Source: Pseudomonas gingeri
Lineage (GTDB): Bacteria > Pseudomonadota > Gammaproteobacteria > Pseudomonadales > Pseudomonadaceae
Reading direction: 5' to 3'
Length of the DNA: 64,000 nucleotides
Assembly: GCF_013386115.1 (NCBI RefSeq)
Contig: NZ_JACAOR010000002.1
Coordinates: forward strand, 183,881 to 247,880
A program made the translations under genes and the position numbers. Positions 37,650 through 49,665 of this stretch are shown here, in pieces (positions within the stretch are counted from its first letter, which is position 1; every line of letters begins with the position of its first letter). The notes below the pieces were generated by a model. That model was not told where the DNA came from, ran no database searches, and saw only the letters and a list, made by a program, of their open reading frames with translations.

Positions 37650-38648
37650 TCATGATCCGGCGCTCCAGCCACCTTCCGGCGCAGCAAAACGCCAGACGAT
37701 CGGCCGGGCCTCGCCATCGGCGCGGGCCCCGTTGTTGTTATCCAGGCCGATCCACGCCCCCTCGGCGTCGACCACCAGGGCTTCGGCCAGGCCGTAGTTC
37801 TGCGGATAGATACGCGGGGCGGTGAGCGCTTCGGCGGCAAACGACCAGCAGCGCTCGACCTGCCCGCTGCGCGCATCGCGGCGACAGATCCGGTAGGCAT
37901 TGCGTTCCAGGGTGAACAGCTTGCCATCGAACAGCGACAGATCGGCAAAGTCCCGGGTGGCCGCCTTGGCCTTGGGAAACTGCGGCGGCTGCATCTCGCG
38001 CCCCCCTTCGCTGAGCAGCACGCAGGCGCCCTCGCAATCCCACACCGTCTGCTGGCGCTTGACCAGCAACAGGCCCCGGCGCTCGCGCTCGGCAGCCAGC
38101 CAGAGACGGTCACCTTCCGGGCTGACGGCCAGGCCTTCGAAGATCGCATTGAAATGCAGCAACATGCCACTGCCCCGCGCCTGGCGTACCAGGTTCGGGG
38201 TGATCTTCAGCCACTCCGGCGCGCCGTTCGCGGGTACTTTGAGGACCGCGGCGTGGGCTTCGCTGACGATATAGCGGTTACCCGCGTCATCACAGCTCAC
38301 CCCCTCGAAATCCAGCTCGCCACCCCGGACGAACGAGGCCGCCCAGGTGCGCACCTGCAAGCCCCAGGGCAAGCCGCTGTCCGGCACCGGCGGCACTTCC
38401 AGGTGCACGCCCTCGGCCTGCCAGACCCGGTTCGCGGTATCCAGCCGGTAGAGCAGATCGTCGTCGCGATCCGAGACCGTCCACAACGTCTTGCCACACA
38501 GCGCCAGCCCGGACAGGTTGCCGCCGCGCATGCCTTCGACCGGGTGCTCGGACAGCAACTTCAGTTCGGGAAACCCGGGTTCCGCGCTCGAATCGGCGAA
38601 CGCCGGCCAGGCGACGAGCAGCAACAGCGCCGCAAGGGCTCTGCGCAT
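37650..38648 (-). CDS. Secreted phytase-like esterase domain protein
   Basis: A 332-residue exported protein: signal peptide MRRALAALLLLVAWPAFA, then a beta-propeller of the esterase-like phytase family (FEGVSCDDAGNRYIVSEAHAAVL, FEGLAVSPEGDRLWLAAERE, DFADLSLFDGKLFTLER). Members are named for sequence likeness, and the substrate is unknown. The start ATG shares a base with the parE stop, so it is translated with parE. It is conserved between parE and parC in pseudomonads, as I recall. Confidence 0.82.
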   Translation of the reverse strand: MRRALAALLLLVAWPAFADSSAEPGFPELKLLSEHPVEGMRGGNLSGLALCGKTLWTVSDRDDDLLYRLDTANRVWQAEGVHLEVPPVPDSGLPWGLQVRTWAASFVRGGELDFEGVSCDDAGNRYIVSEAHAAVLKVPANGAPEWLKITPNLVRQARGSGMLLHFNAIFEGLAVSPEGDRLWLAAERERRGLLLVKRQQTVWDCEGACVLLSEGGREMQPPQFPKAKAATRDFADLSLFDGKLFTLERNAYRICRRDARSGQVERCWSFAAEALTAPRIYPQNYGLAEALVVDAEGAWIGLDNNNGARADGEARPIVWRFAAPEGGWSAGS

Positions 38649-40552
38649 CAGGCCAGCACCTCCGCCAGGTCGCCCTTGGATTCCAGCCAGCTCTTGCGGT
38701 CACCGGCGCGTTTTTTCGCCAGCAGCATGTCCATCATTTCCGAGGTCGCCTCGAAATCGTCCAGGGTCAACTGCACCAGGCGCCGGGTGTTCGGATCCAT
38801 GGTGGTTTCACGCAGTTGCGGCGGGTTCATTTCGCCCAGGCCCTTGAATCGGGTGACCTGCGGCTTGCCACGTTTCTTCTCGGCCACCAGGCGATCGAGA
38901 ATACCGTCGCGCTCGGCCTCATCCAGGGCATAGAAGATTTCCTTGCCGAGGTCGATCCGGTACAGCGGTGGCATCGCCACGTAGACGTGACCGGCATCCA
39001 CCAGCGGCCGGAAATGCTGGACGAACAAGGCACAGAGCAAGGTGGCGATGTGCAGGCCGTCGGAGTCGGCGTCGGCGAGGATGCAGATCTTGCCGTAGCG
39101 CAGCTGGCTCATGTCCGCCGCGCCCGGATCGACACCGATGGCCACGGCGATATTGTGCACTTCCTGGCTGGCGAGCACTTCGCTGCCGTCGACTTCCCAG
39201 GTATTGAGGATCTTGCCGCGCAACGGCAGGATCGCCTGGAATTCCTTGTCCCGCGCCTGCTTGGCCGAACCGCCGGCGGAATCACCCTCCACCAGGAACA
39301 GTTCGGAGCGCATCGGGTCCTGGCCGGCGCAGTCGGCCAGCTTGCCCGGCAAGGCCGGCCCCTGGGTAATACGCTTGCGTTCGACCTTCTTGCTGGCCTT
39401 CAGGCGGCGGCCGGCGTTGTTGATCGCCAGCTCGGCCAGTTGCATGCCCAGCTCGGGGTTGGCGTTGAGCCACAGGCTGAAGGCGTCCTTGACCACCCCG
39501 GAGACAAACGCCGCGGCTTCGCGGGACGACAGGCGTTCCTTGGTCTGCCCGGAGAACTGCGGCTCCTGCATCTTCATCGACAGGACAAAGGCGATCCGTT
39601 CCCAGACGTCTTCCGGCGCCAGCTTCACGCCACGCGGCAACAGGCTGCGGAATTCACAGAACTCGCGCATGGCATCGAGCAGGCCCTGGCGCAAGCCGTT
39701 GACGTGGGTGCCGCCCTGGGCCGTGGGGATCAGGTTGACATAGCTTTCCTGGACGCTGTCGCCGCCTTCGGGCAGCCACAGCAGGGCCCAGTCCACCGCC
39801 TCCTTGTTGCCGGCCAGGCTGCCGCAGAACGGCTCGTCCGGCAGGCGTTCGAAGCCGCTGACCGCGTCCACCAGATAGGAACGCAGGCCATCTTCGTAAT
39901 GCCACTCGACCTTCTCGCCGGTGGCCTTGTCCTCGAAGCTGACCAGCAACCCCGGGCAGAGCACCGCCTTGGCCTTGAGCACATGCTTGAGGCGGCTGAC
40001 GGAGAACTTCGGCGAGTCGAAATACTTCGGGTCCGGCGCGAAATACACGCTGGTGCCGGTATTGCGCTTGCCCACGGTGCCGACCACTTCCAGCTCGGTG
40101 GCCTTGAAGCCGTCGGCGAAGGTCATCTGGTATTCGTTGCCATCACGCTTGACCCGGACCCGCACCTGGGTCGACAGGGCGTTGACCACGGAAATGCCCA
40201 CGCCGTGCAGGCCGCCGGAGAACTGGTAGTTCTTGTTGGAGAACTTGCCGCCCGCGTGCAGCTTGGTGAGGATCAGCTCGACACCGGACACGCCCTCTTC
40301 CGGGTGGATATCCACCGGCATGCCGCGTCCGTCGTCGGACACTTCCAGGGAATGATCGGCGTGCAGGATGACCTGCACCGACTTCGCGTGCCCGGCCAAG
40401 GCTTCGTCGACGCTGTTGTCGATGACTTCCTGGGCAAGGTGGTTCGGCCGACTGGTGTCGGTGTACATGCCCGGGCGTTTGCGCACCGGGTCGAGGCCCG
40501 AGAGGACTTCGATGGCGTCTGCGTTATAAGAGCTAGCGCTGGGAGTGGCCAT
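38648..40552 (-). CDS. parE: DNA topoisomerase IV subunit B
   Basis: ATPase subunit of topoisomerase IV, 634 residues. GHKL motifs EVIDNSVDEALAG, DDGRGMPVD and GLHGVGISVVNAL lie in the first 125 residues. The TOPRIM domain shows LVEGDSAGGSAKQ and DADSDGLHIATL; the C-terminus has RFKGLGEMNPPQL. Wild-type in appearance. It shares its last base with the start of the phytase-like gene. Confidence 0.97.
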   Translation of the reverse strand: MATPSASSYNADAIEVLSGLDPVRKRPGMYTDTSRPNHLAQEVIDNSVDEALAGHAKSVQVILHADHSLEVSDDGRGMPVDIHPEEGVSGVELILTKLHAGGKFSNKNYQFSGGLHGVGISVVNALSTQVRVRVKRDGNEYQMTFADGFKATELEVVGTVGKRNTGTSVYFAPDPKYFDSPKFSVSRLKHVLKAKAVLCPGLLVSFEDKATGEKVEWHYEDGLRSYLVDAVSGFERLPDEPFCGSLAGNKEAVDWALLWLPEGGDSVQESYVNLIPTAQGGTHVNGLRQGLLDAMREFCEFRSLLPRGVKLAPEDVWERIAFVLSMKMQEPQFSGQTKERLSSREAAAFVSGVVKDAFSLWLNANPELGMQLAELAINNAGRRLKASKKVERKRITQGPALPGKLADCAGQDPMRSELFLVEGDSAGGSAKQARDKEFQAILPLRGKILNTWEVDGSEVLASQEVHNIAVAIGVDPGAADMSQLRYGKICILADADSDGLHIATLLCALFVQHFRPLVDAGHVYVAMPPLYRIDLGKEIFYALDEAERDGILDRLVAEKKRGKPQVTRFKGLGEMNPPQLRETTMDPNTRRLVQLTLDDFEATSEMMDMLLAKKRAGDRKSWLESKGDLAEVLA

Positions 40553-40591
40553 GGGGTCTCGTCGTCAGTCGTCTATGAATAGGGGTCATTC

Positions 40592-41200
40592 TCAAAGTAC
40601 AGAGAAATCGATCGCTTGATACTTATCGGCACCGATGCCGGCAAAACTCAGCAACGCCGGCAATTGTCGGGCAAAGCCCTGGAAACCATGGTCGCCGCCA
40701 GCCTGGATACGCAAGGCACACGCCCGGTAATACTGTTGCGCCGCACGATAATCAAGGGTTTCATCGGCCGTTTGCAACCATACCTGAAATCGCTGCGGGT
40801 CTTGGGGCGCCGGCACTTCCAGTTCGGCCAAGGCCGCCACGTGGTCGAGGGTCAGTTCCCAGGTTTCGCCGCTGTAGAGGTTCTGCTGCGGGCCGAGATG
40901 GCCGTCGAACATCCGATGCGGGCTGACCGCCGGGTTGACCAGCAGGGCCTTCAGGCCATGGCGCTCGGCCAGGTGAGTCGCATAGTAGCCGCCGAGCGAG
41001 CTGCCGACCAGCAGCGGACGACCGAGTTCGGCAATGGCGGCTTCCAGCTGGGGCATGGCCTGGCGCGGATGATGGTGCAGGGCCGGGACCCGCAGCTGCT
41101 CGCCCAGGCCCAAGCGGGTCATCACCGAGATCAGCTGGCTCGCCTTCTGCGACTCGGGCGAGCTGTTGAAACCGTGGATATAGAGGATCGATCCGGACAT
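40592..41200 (-). CDS. yqiA: Alpha/beta-hydrolase YqiA
   Basis: Small esterase of 202 residues, found next to parE in many gammaproteobacteria. It shows the oxyanion segment YIHGFNSSPES, the nucleophile elbow GSSLGG with the active serine, and the catalytic His in GGDHGF near the C-terminus. ATG at 41200 follows GGAGAG; the longer frame from 41230 lacks a ribosome binding site. The 39-base gap suggests co-transcription with parE. Confidence 0.9.
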   Translation of the reverse strand: MSGSILYIHGFNSSPESQKASQLISVMTRLGLGEQLRVPALHHHPRQAMPQLEAAIAELGRPLLVGSSLGGYYATHLAERHGLKALLVNPAVSPHRMFDGHLGPQQNLYSGETWELTLDHVAALAELEVPAPQDPQRFQVWLQTADETLDYRAAQQYYRACALRIQAGGDHGFQGFARQLPALLSFAGIGADKYQAIDFSVL

Positions 41201-41376
41201 GTCGCTGCTCTCCATAGGTAAGCTATCCATAGGCAGCCCCGCACAGGCAGCCGCTGCCTTGCGCAGTCGCCCGGCGGCTCAGGACGCCAGGCAGTGCACG
41301 GACAAAGACGCGCAGTTTAGCCTGAGTCCGGGGCCATGACTCGCCCAGAGATATTTCCTACCGATATTGGAGAAGC

Positions 41377-42195
41377 TCAGTAACCGGTGCCACCGTAGTC
41401 GACCTTGAAATCGAAGCCGCGGACCCGCGAAACACCGGTATCCAGCCGTCCGTCCGGATGCAGGCGCAACCAGCGGTAGCCCGGGGCCTTGTCGTCGACC
41501 TTGAAGTCCTCGCTGCCCGGCGCGAACTGCACGCAGGTCGAGGGCGAGGCCAGCAGGCGCACGTCATTGCGCTGCTGGTCGAATTCCTGGTGGATATGCC
41601 CCCACAACAGCGCCCGCACCTGGGGAAAGCGGTCCAGCACGGCGAACAGTGCCTCCGGATTGCGCAGGCCGATCGGCTCCATCCAGGCACAGTCGATGGA
41701 CACCGGATGGTGATGGAAGCAGACCAGGTGATGACGCTGCGGCGCCTCGCTCAGGGACTGTGCCAGCAGTTGCAACTGCTCGTCCTGCAGATACCCCGGC
41801 ACCGAACCCGGCACGGCGGAGTCCAGCAGGGTCACGCGCCAGTTGCCGATGTCCACCACGGCCTCCAGCAGATCGCTGTGGCTGGCGGCCTCGGCCATTT
41901 CCCGCAACTCGTCATGGTTGCCCGGGAACCAGCGGGCCGGCGCCGGGATGCGCCCGCTCATCTGGCGGAAGCACTGGTAGGACTCCAGCGTGCCGTCCTG
42001 GGACAGGTCGCCACTGGCCAGCACCAGGTCAACCCGCGGCTGTTCGACCAGGACACAATCAATCACCCGTTGCAGGCTCTCGCGGGTGTTCATGCCCAGC
42101 AGCGTACCGTCTGCCTCGGCAAACAGATGGCTGTCGGACAGTTGCACCAACAGCACCGAATCCGTGGTGGTCGACTGAGTGGCTACGCTCGACAA
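41377..42195 (-). CDS. cpdA: 3',5'-cyclic-AMP phosphodiesterase CpdA
   Basis: Hydrolyses cAMP and so tunes Vfr/CRP signalling. The 272-residue metallophosphatase has the metal motifs QLSDSHLF, GDLSQDG, GNHDE, HHHPVS and GHIH in order. I chose the TTG at 42195, which follows GGGAGAG and gives the P. aeruginosa length as I recall it; a GTG at 42309 would add 38 residues of no recognisable homology. Downstream of DUF1249 and nudF on the same strand, 138 bases away. Confidence 0.92.
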   Translation of the reverse strand: MSSVATQSTTTDSVLLVQLSDSHLFAEADGTLLGMNTRESLQRVIDCVLVEQPRVDLVLASGDLSQDGTLESYQCFRQMSGRIPAPARWFPGNHDELREMAEAASHSDLLEAVVDIGNWRVTLLDSAVPGSVPGYLQDEQLQLLAQSLSEAPQRHHLVCFHHHPVSIDCAWMEPIGLRNPEALFAVLDRFPQVRALLWGHIHQEFDQQRNDVRLLASPSTCVQFAPGSEDFKVDDKAPGYRWLRLHPDGRLDTGVSRVRGFDFKVDYGGTGY

Positions 42196-42333
42196 GGCGC
42201 TCTCCCGGGAAATACTGGCTGGACCGTTTTGAACCGTTTCGTTCAAAACCGCGTTGGGCGCAATTATGGTCGGGGAACCTGAAAAGAGGAAATGGCTGAA
42301 ACGGGGCACAGTTCACATTTAGCCGGATACAAC

Positions 42334-42789
42334 CTAACGCACTGCCTCGAATTCATGGCCGCAGGCCAGGCAATGACTCAACCACTCCCCGAGGAACACG
42401 TTGAGCTGGGCCTTCTCGTCCGGCTGGTGCATGGCCGCGTTCGGGTACGGGTAGATGCTGCGAAAACGCCGGGCATGTTCGGCACTGATCACTTCGGCCA
42501 TGCGCGCATCGTGGTAGACCTGCACCTGCAGTTCCGGTACCGGCAACCAGGGCAGGCTGTGCTCCTGGCGAACCAGCAGCGTTGTGGTGTAGGGGTTGTC
42601 CTGCAGGACCTCCAGCGCCAGGACGCCGAGCATCTGCTCGCCCTGGGTCACAGCGATCCGCCGGGCGCGCTGCTGCTGGTCGCGCATCTCCGGCAACAGG
42701 CGCATCAGGCGGGCATAGTTCGCCTCGCAGGCCGCCTGCAGCCCGATCAGATCGACCCGATAACGTTCACGCAGCAGACTTACGACCAT
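42334..42789 (-). CDS. DUF1249 family protein
   Basis: A 151-residue soluble protein (YqiB type) found between nudF and cpdA in many gammaproteobacteria. It is recognised by RYRVDLIGLQAACEANYARLMRLLP and FRSIYPYPNAAMHQPDEKAQLNVFLGEWL. Function unknown. ATG at 42789 follows GAGGGGG and overlaps the end of nudF by ten bases. Confidence 0.88.
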   Translation of the reverse strand: MVVSLLRERYRVDLIGLQAACEANYARLMRLLPEMRDQQQRARRIAVTQGEQMLGVLALEVLQDNPYTTTLLVRQEHSLPWLPVPELQVQVYHDARMAEVISAEHARRFRSIYPYPNAAMHQPDEKAQLNVFLGEWLSHCLACGHEFEAVR

Positions 42790-43400
42790 AACCCCCTCAC
42801 TTCGGCGCGATTCAATGCCAGCCATTGCAAGGCAATGATCGACGCCGCATTGGCAATTCGTCCGTCACGCACGGCCTGCAGGGCATCTTCGAAAGCCCAG
42901 ACCGACGCCCGGATATCTTCACTCTCCTCCACCAGGCCAAACAGGCCGCCAGCCCCCTCGGTCTCGCAGCGTCCCAGGTACAGGTGAACGAATTCGTTGC
43001 TGCCACCCGGCGACGGAAAGTATCGGGTGATCGGCCACAGGGCCTGCAGATTCAGGTCAGCTTCCTCCTGCGCCTCGCGCTGAGCAACCTCTTCCGGTTG
43101 TTCATCCTTGTCGATCAGACCGGCGACCAGTTCGACCATCCACGGATTGCCGGCATTGCCCACCATGGCCCCCACCCGGAACTGCTCCAGCAGGACCACT
43201 TCATCGCGCCGCGCATCGTAAGGCAGGACGCATACCGCATCATGGCGCACGAACACTTCGCGCGTGATCTCCTTGCCCATGCCGCCGGCGAAGAGCTCGT
43301 GGCGCAGATGCAGGCGATCAAGCTGGTAGAATCCCTTGAAGCAGTTCTCCCGCCGGGTGATCTCGACGGTCGTCGGACTGGCCTTGATGGTATCGGTCAT
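42780..43400 (-). CDS. nudF: ADP-ribose pyrophosphatase NudF
   Basis: Nudix hydrolase of 206 residues that splits ADP-ribose to AMP and ribose 5-phosphate. The Nudix box is GLIDKDEQPEEVAQREAQEEADL, complete except that the late Gly is Asp. The N-terminal exchange domain (ENCFKGFYQLDRLHLRHELF) is typical of NudF. ATG at 43400 (MTDTIKAS) is chosen over an upstream frame. Head of the nudF-DUF1249-cpdA-yqiA-parE group. The 210-base gap to the next gene shows no feature I can name. Confidence 0.94.
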   Translation of the reverse strand: MTDTIKASPTTVEITRRENCFKGFYQLDRLHLRHELFAGGMGKEITREVFVRHDAVCVLPYDARRDEVVLLEQFRVGAMVGNAGNPWMVELVAGLIDKDEQPEEVAQREAQEEADLNLQALWPITRYFPSPGGSNEFVHLYLGRCETEGAGGLFGLVEESEDIRASVWAFEDALQAVRDGRIANAASIIALQWLALNRAEVRGLWS

Positions 43401-43610
43401 GCTGATCCTCTCTAGCTGTAGCGGCGAGGCTCCCCCTCGACTTCGCGCCATCCTAACGCGCCGACACCTGCCGATGCAGCCCCTTTCCCATCGCCGGGAT
43501 AGACGGCCGCCCCTGAAACCTACTCTAATCAGCTTAGTGGCGAACCGAGTGCGCTGCCGGGAGTCGAAGCCCGATCACTTTGGCCTTTCTTTCGCTGACG
43601 AAGGACGTAC

Positions 43611-44351
43611 ATGTCGTTTCTAAAAATCGCTTCACTGACCTGCATCGCCCTGACCCTGGGTGCCTGCCAGAGCCTGTTCCAACCCGCCCTGCAGAAACCG
43701 CTGGAGTTCAGGAGCGACGCATCCGAACAGATCAAGCCAGGCTGCAACGAACCGGATTGCCCGCTGGTGAATATCGATACCGTGCACTTTCCGAGCGAGC
43801 CGCAACTGGACGGCCTGATCGAGCGCAGCCTGCTGCAAATGGCCCGCACCTCGCCCGACGCGCCGTTGCCGCCTTCGCTCAAGGCCTATCGGGAGCAGTT
43901 CCTCGCCACCTCGGCCAGCCGCCACAACAGCTATTTGCAAGCCAAGGTACGCGAGCAGCATGACGGCTTGGTGATCATCGAATTGTCCAGCTACCTGGAT
44001 GATGGCGGTGCCCACGGCATGCCGGGACGCAGCTTCATCACCTGGTCGCGCCAGGAACACAAGGCCCTGACCCTGCAGGACATGCTGCTGCCGGGCCAGG
44101 AAGAGGTCTTCTGGAAACTGGCCAAGGTCGCCCACAACAACTGGCAGATCAGCAACCGCCAGGACCTGGACTTCATCCGCGCCTGGCCCTTCCAGAAGAC
44201 CCCGAACGTCACCCTGGCCAGCGATGGCGTGATCCTCAAGTACAACGTGATGACCATTGCCCCTTACGCGGCAGGCCTGATCGAGCTGAAGATCGACTAT
44301 TCGCGCCTCAATGGCATCCTCAGGCCCGAGCGGTTTCCCGCCCGTAAGTGA
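43611..44351 (+). CDS. Lipoprotein with DUF3298 (RsiV-like) domain
   Basis: Predicted lipoprotein of 246 residues: signal peptide and lipobox LTLGAC with lipidated C19. The remainder resembles the DUF4163/DUF3298 pair found in RsiV and related envelope proteins (VIIELSSYLDDGGAHGMPGRSF; GVILKYNVMTIAPYAAGLIEL). It has four extracytoplasmic Cys counting the lipobox; two, in GCNEPDC, could form a disulfide. GAAGGA precedes the ATG. The last 32 bases overlap the convergent cytX gene. Confidence 0.8.
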   Translation: MSFLKIASLTCIALTLGACQSLFQPALQKPLEFRSDASEQIKPGCNEPDCPLVNIDTVHFPSEPQLDGLIERSLLQMARTSPDAPLPPSLKAYREQFLATSASRHNSYLQAKVREQHDGLVIIELSSYLDDGGAHGMPGRSFITWSRQEHKALTLQDMLLPGQEEVFWKLAKVAHNNWQISNRQDLDFIRAWPFQKTPNVTLASDGVILKYNVMTIAPYAAGLIELKIDYSRLNGILRPERFPARK

Positions 44352-45612
44352 AGGCCTTGCCCAGCAACAGTTGCAACAGCCCTGCCAGCACCAGTGACGG
44401 CAGGGTTGCGCCCAGGTCCGGGTAGAGATTGGCCAGCAGGTGATAGGTGCTGATGCCGCCCAGCCAGGCCAGCAGTGCCGGCCAGCGCAGCAGCGACGAG
44501 GCCACCTGGGCACTGCGCCGGCGCAGGATGAAGTGGTCCACCAGCACCACGCCGAACAACGGCGCGAACACCGAGCCGATCAGCAGCAGGAAGTTCTGGT
44601 ACTGCGCCAGCGGCGCGAGGCAGGCGATCAGGGTGCAGATCACGCCGATGCCCAGGGCCAGGTGCTCGACCTTCAGGCGCAACAGGATGCCACTGGAGAC
44701 CGCCGCCGAGTGGATATCGGCAAAGGCGTTTTCCGACTCGTCGAGCAGGATCAGCAGCAGTGGAATCCCCAGCCCGGCACCTGCCAGGGCCAACAGCAGG
44801 GCGTTGGTTTCGCCGCTTGGGGCGAAGGCCAGGGTGTAGGCCACGCCCAGGCTCATCAACCAGAAGTTGCCGATAAAAAAGCCCAGCGCCGTCCCGCCGA
44901 AGACGCTTTTCGCGCGCTTGCCGAACCGCGAGTAGTCGGCGATCAGCGGCAACCAGGACAACGGCATGGCAATCGCGATATCGAAGCCCACGGCAAATGG
45001 CATCGAGCCGTCACCGGCCTGGGCCCACAAGGCGCCCAGGTCGGCCCTGGCAAAGAGGTTCCAGGTCAGCCACAGGCAGGCGGCCAGCAACAGCCAGATG
45101 CCCCATTTGCGCAGGATCTTGCGCACGAAGGTCAGTGGACCGCTCACCGCCAGCAAGGTCGCCAGTGCGCCGAAGACCAGGGTCCACAGCAACGGGTTGG
45201 CCATCAGGCTGCCTTCGCTGAATGCCCGGGTGCCGAGCAGGCTCGCGGCATCGCGCATGACGATGATCTCGAACGAACCCCAGCCCACCAGTTGCAGCAG
45301 GTTGAGGATCGCCGGCAGGCTCGCGCCGCGCTGGCCGAGGGTGAGTTTCAGGGCGGCCATCGAGGCCAGGCCGGTGTCGCTGCCGATCACGCCGACGGCG
45401 GCCAGCAGCAGGACGCCCACCGCCGTACCGAGCAGGATCGCCAGCAGCGAGCCGGACAGGCCCAGGCCCGGCGCCAGCAAGGCGCCGGTCTGCAGGACCA
45501 TCAGGCCGATGCCGAGGGAAAACCACAGGGAAAACAGATCGCGCGCGCCGAACACACGTTGGCCGGCCGGGACCGCGAGATCGGGAGAATAGGTACTGCT
45601 GGGTGTGCTCAA
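44320..45612 (-). CDS. cytX: Putative hydroxymethylpyrimidine transporter CytX
   Basis: NCS1-family permease of 430 residues with about twelve hydrophobic helices. CytX is assigned because of the family motifs (FSLGIGLMVLQTGALLAPGLG; SWLPLIADYSRFGKRAK) and its position directly after thiC, whose riboswitch would control both. It would import the thiamine precursor HMP. The start is uncertain: a TTG at 45612 gives MSTPSSTYSPDL; a TTG at 45633 is also open; neither has a clear ribosome binding site. Confidence 0.82.
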   Translation of the reverse strand: MSTPSSTYSPDLAVPAGQRVFGARDLFSLWFSLGIGLMVLQTGALLAPGLGLSGSLLAILLGTAVGVLLLAAVGVIGSDTGLASMAALKLTLGQRGASLPAILNLLQLVGWGSFEIIVMRDAASLLGTRAFSEGSLMANPLLWTLVFGALATLLAVSGPLTFVRKILRKWGIWLLLAACLWLTWNLFARADLGALWAQAGDGSMPFAVGFDIAIAMPLSWLPLIADYSRFGKRAKSVFGGTALGFFIGNFWLMSLGVAYTLAFAPSGETNALLLALAGAGLGIPLLLILLDESENAFADIHSAAVSSGILLRLKVEHLALGIGVICTLIACLAPLAQYQNFLLLIGSVFAPLFGVVLVDHFILRRRSAQVASSLLRWPALLAWLGGISTYHLLANLYPDLGATLPSLVLAGLLQLLLGKAFTYGRETARA

Positions 45613-45672
45613 GGGAAGGTATCTCGAAGACAAGTATTTTTATTGTGAATGCAGCGGCGTCTGTCAGGCCCC

Positions 45673-45765
45673 CCTTCGCGGGCAAGCCCGCTCCCACGAT
45701 TGGTTGTCGTACAGCAAAGCCGCGTTCGACACATCCACGCAGGAGCGGGCTTGCCCGCGAAGAGG
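45673..45765. repeat. REPIN element between thiC and cytX
   Basis: Two inverted REP arms, CCTTCGCGGGCAAGCCCGCT at 45673-45692 and GGAGCGGGCTTGCCCGCGAAG at 45742-45762, in the thiC-cytX gap. This is a different REP subtype from the CCGGC arms at 31340 and 49581. Confidence 0.88.
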
Positions 45766-45796
45766 CCCATACGGGCGCCCCTCATCCCGGATCGGA

Positions 45797-47937
<2,141 letters not shown>

Positions 47938-48126
47938 GGCCGAGTGTAGACCAAGACTGCGACATAACGCCACCACCCTCGTGTTCGTCTGGATAAATGG
48001 CCGATATGCAGGATTGTTGCGAAACCCCACGGCAACTACACTCGCCTACGGCTTGACGCTGCCCGCACCGCGCAGTAGCCTCGGCCACCGAATTATCACC
48101 GTAATATTTACTCCAAGGATCGCCAC

Positions 48127-49566
48127 ATGCTGCGCAAACTCTCACTGGCCCTGGCCGTGTCTTGTGCGACCAACGGAATGGTCTGGGCAGCTGAAGCGCC
48201 CTTGTCGACCAAGACCGACCTGGTCAGCGTCTACCAGGAAGCCGTCGACAACAACGCCGATCTGGCCGCCGCCCGCGCCGACTACGACGCGCGCAAGGAA
48301 ATCGTGCCCCAGGCCCGTGCCGGCCTGCTGCCGAACCTTTCGGCGGGCGCCAGCAGCAACAACGTCCACACCTCGATCGATCAGCCATCGGCGACCATGA
48401 ACCGCAGCGCCAATGTCTATCAGGCGACCCTGAGCCAGCCGCTCTTCCGCGCCGACCGCTGGTTCCAGTTCCAGGCGGCCAAGGACGTCAACGAACAGGC
48501 CGCCCTGCAACTGTCGGCCACCGAGCAGAACCTGATCCTGCAAAGTGCCGAAAGCTACTTCGCGGTATTGCGCGCCCAGGACACCCTGGCTTCGACCAAG
48601 GCCGAGGAAGCGGCGTTCAAGCGCCAGCTCGACCAGTCCAACGAACGCTTCGACGTGGGCCTGTCGGACAAGACCGATGTGCTGCAATCCCAGGCCAGCT
48701 ACGACACCTCGCGGGCCAACCGGATCGTCGCCCAGCGCCAGGTCGAAGACGCCTTCGAAGCGCTGATCACCCTGACCAACCGCCAGTACAACTCGATCCA
48801 GGGTATCGTCCATACCTTGCCGGTGCTGGCGCCCACGCCCAATGACGCCAAGGCCTGGGTCGATACCGCGGCCAGGCAGAACCTCAACCTGCTGGCCAGC
48901 AACTACGCGGTCAGCGCCGCCGAGGAAACCCTCAAGCAGCGCAAGGCCGGCCACGCACCGACCCTGGACGCGGTGGCCCAGTACCAGGCTGGCGACAACG
49001 ACGGCTTCGGCCTGAGCAACCCCAATGCCCTGGGCCAGAACTATGGCGGCCCGGTGAAGCAGACCACGGTCGGCCTGCAATTGAACATCCCGCTCTACAG
49101 CGGCGGCCTGACCAGCTCGCAGGTCCGCGAATCCTATTCGCGCCTGAGCCAGACCGAGCAGCAACGTGAAGCCCTGCGTCGGCAGGTGGTGGAAAACACC
49201 CGCAATCTGCATCGCGCGGTCAATACCGATGTGGAACAGGTACAGGCGCGCAAGCAGTCGATCATCTCCAACCAGAGCGCGCTGGAAGCGACCGAAATCG
49301 GCTATCAGGTGGGTACGCGCAATATCGTCGACGTGCTCGATGCCCAGCGCCAGCTGTACACCTCGGTGCGTGACTACAACAACACCCGCTACGACTACAT
49401 CCTCGACAACCTGCGCCTGAAGCAGGCGGCCGGGACCCTGAGCCCGGACGACCTGAGCGCCCTGGCGCGCTACCTGAAGGCCGACTACAACCCGGACAAG
49501 GACTTCCTGCCACCTGACCTGGCGAAGGCGGCAGCGGCCAATCTGAAGGCCAATCCGGGTTATTGA
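48127..49566 (+). CDS. tolC: TolC-family outer membrane efflux protein
   Basis: Outer-membrane channel used by type I secretion and tripartite pumps, equivalent by position to P. aeruginosa OpmH. The 479-residue protein has a signal peptide ending at VWA and two OEP repeats with long helical stretches (LVSVYQEAVDNNADLAAARADYDARKEI; VQLNIPLYSGGLTSSQVRES in the second half). AAGGAT precedes the ATG. No pump genes are adjacent. It could be the exit for substrates encoded elsewhere. Confidence 0.94.
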   Translation: MLRKLSLALAVSCATNGMVWAAEAPLSTKTDLVSVYQEAVDNNADLAAARADYDARKEIVPQARAGLLPNLSAGASSNNVHTSIDQPSATMNRSANVYQATLSQPLFRADRWFQFQAAKDVNEQAALQLSATEQNLILQSAESYFAVLRAQDTLASTKAEEAAFKRQLDQSNERFDVGLSDKTDVLQSQASYDTSRANRIVAQRQVEDAFEALITLTNRQYNSIQGIVHTLPVLAPTPNDAKAWVDTAARQNLNLLASNYAVSAAEETLKQRKAGHAPTLDAVAQYQAGDNDGFGLSNPNALGQNYGGPVKQTTVGLQLNIPLYSGGLTSSQVRESYSRLSQTEQQREALRRQVVENTRNLHRAVNTDVEQVQARKQSIISNQSALEATEIGYQVGTRNIVDVLDAQRQLYTSVRDYNNTRYDYILDNLRLKQAAGTLSPDDLSALARYLKADYNPDKDFLPPDLAKAAAANLKANPGY

Positions 49567-49580
49567 TGGCGCCACAAACC

Positions 49581-49665
49581 CTGTAGGAGCCGGCTTGCCG
49601 GCGATGGCGTCACCTGAGACGCGCAAGACTCACGGGCCTCATCGCCGGCAAGCCGGCTCCTACAG
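49581..49665. repeat. REPIN element at the 3' ends of tolC and waaA
   Basis: Near-perfect inverted arms CTGTAGGAGCCGGCTTGCCG at 49581-49600 and CGGCAAGCCGGCTCCTACAG at 49646-49665 with inner GCGATGGC/CATCGC extensions. The right arm carries the waaA stop codon (TAG at 49662-49660, minus strand). It lies between convergent genes. Confidence 0.93.

Noticed and set aside
45661..45765. The inverted repeats as a CRISPR or IS end
   Set aside because: Arms match the REP family seen elsewhere; no spacer array, transposase or target duplication.
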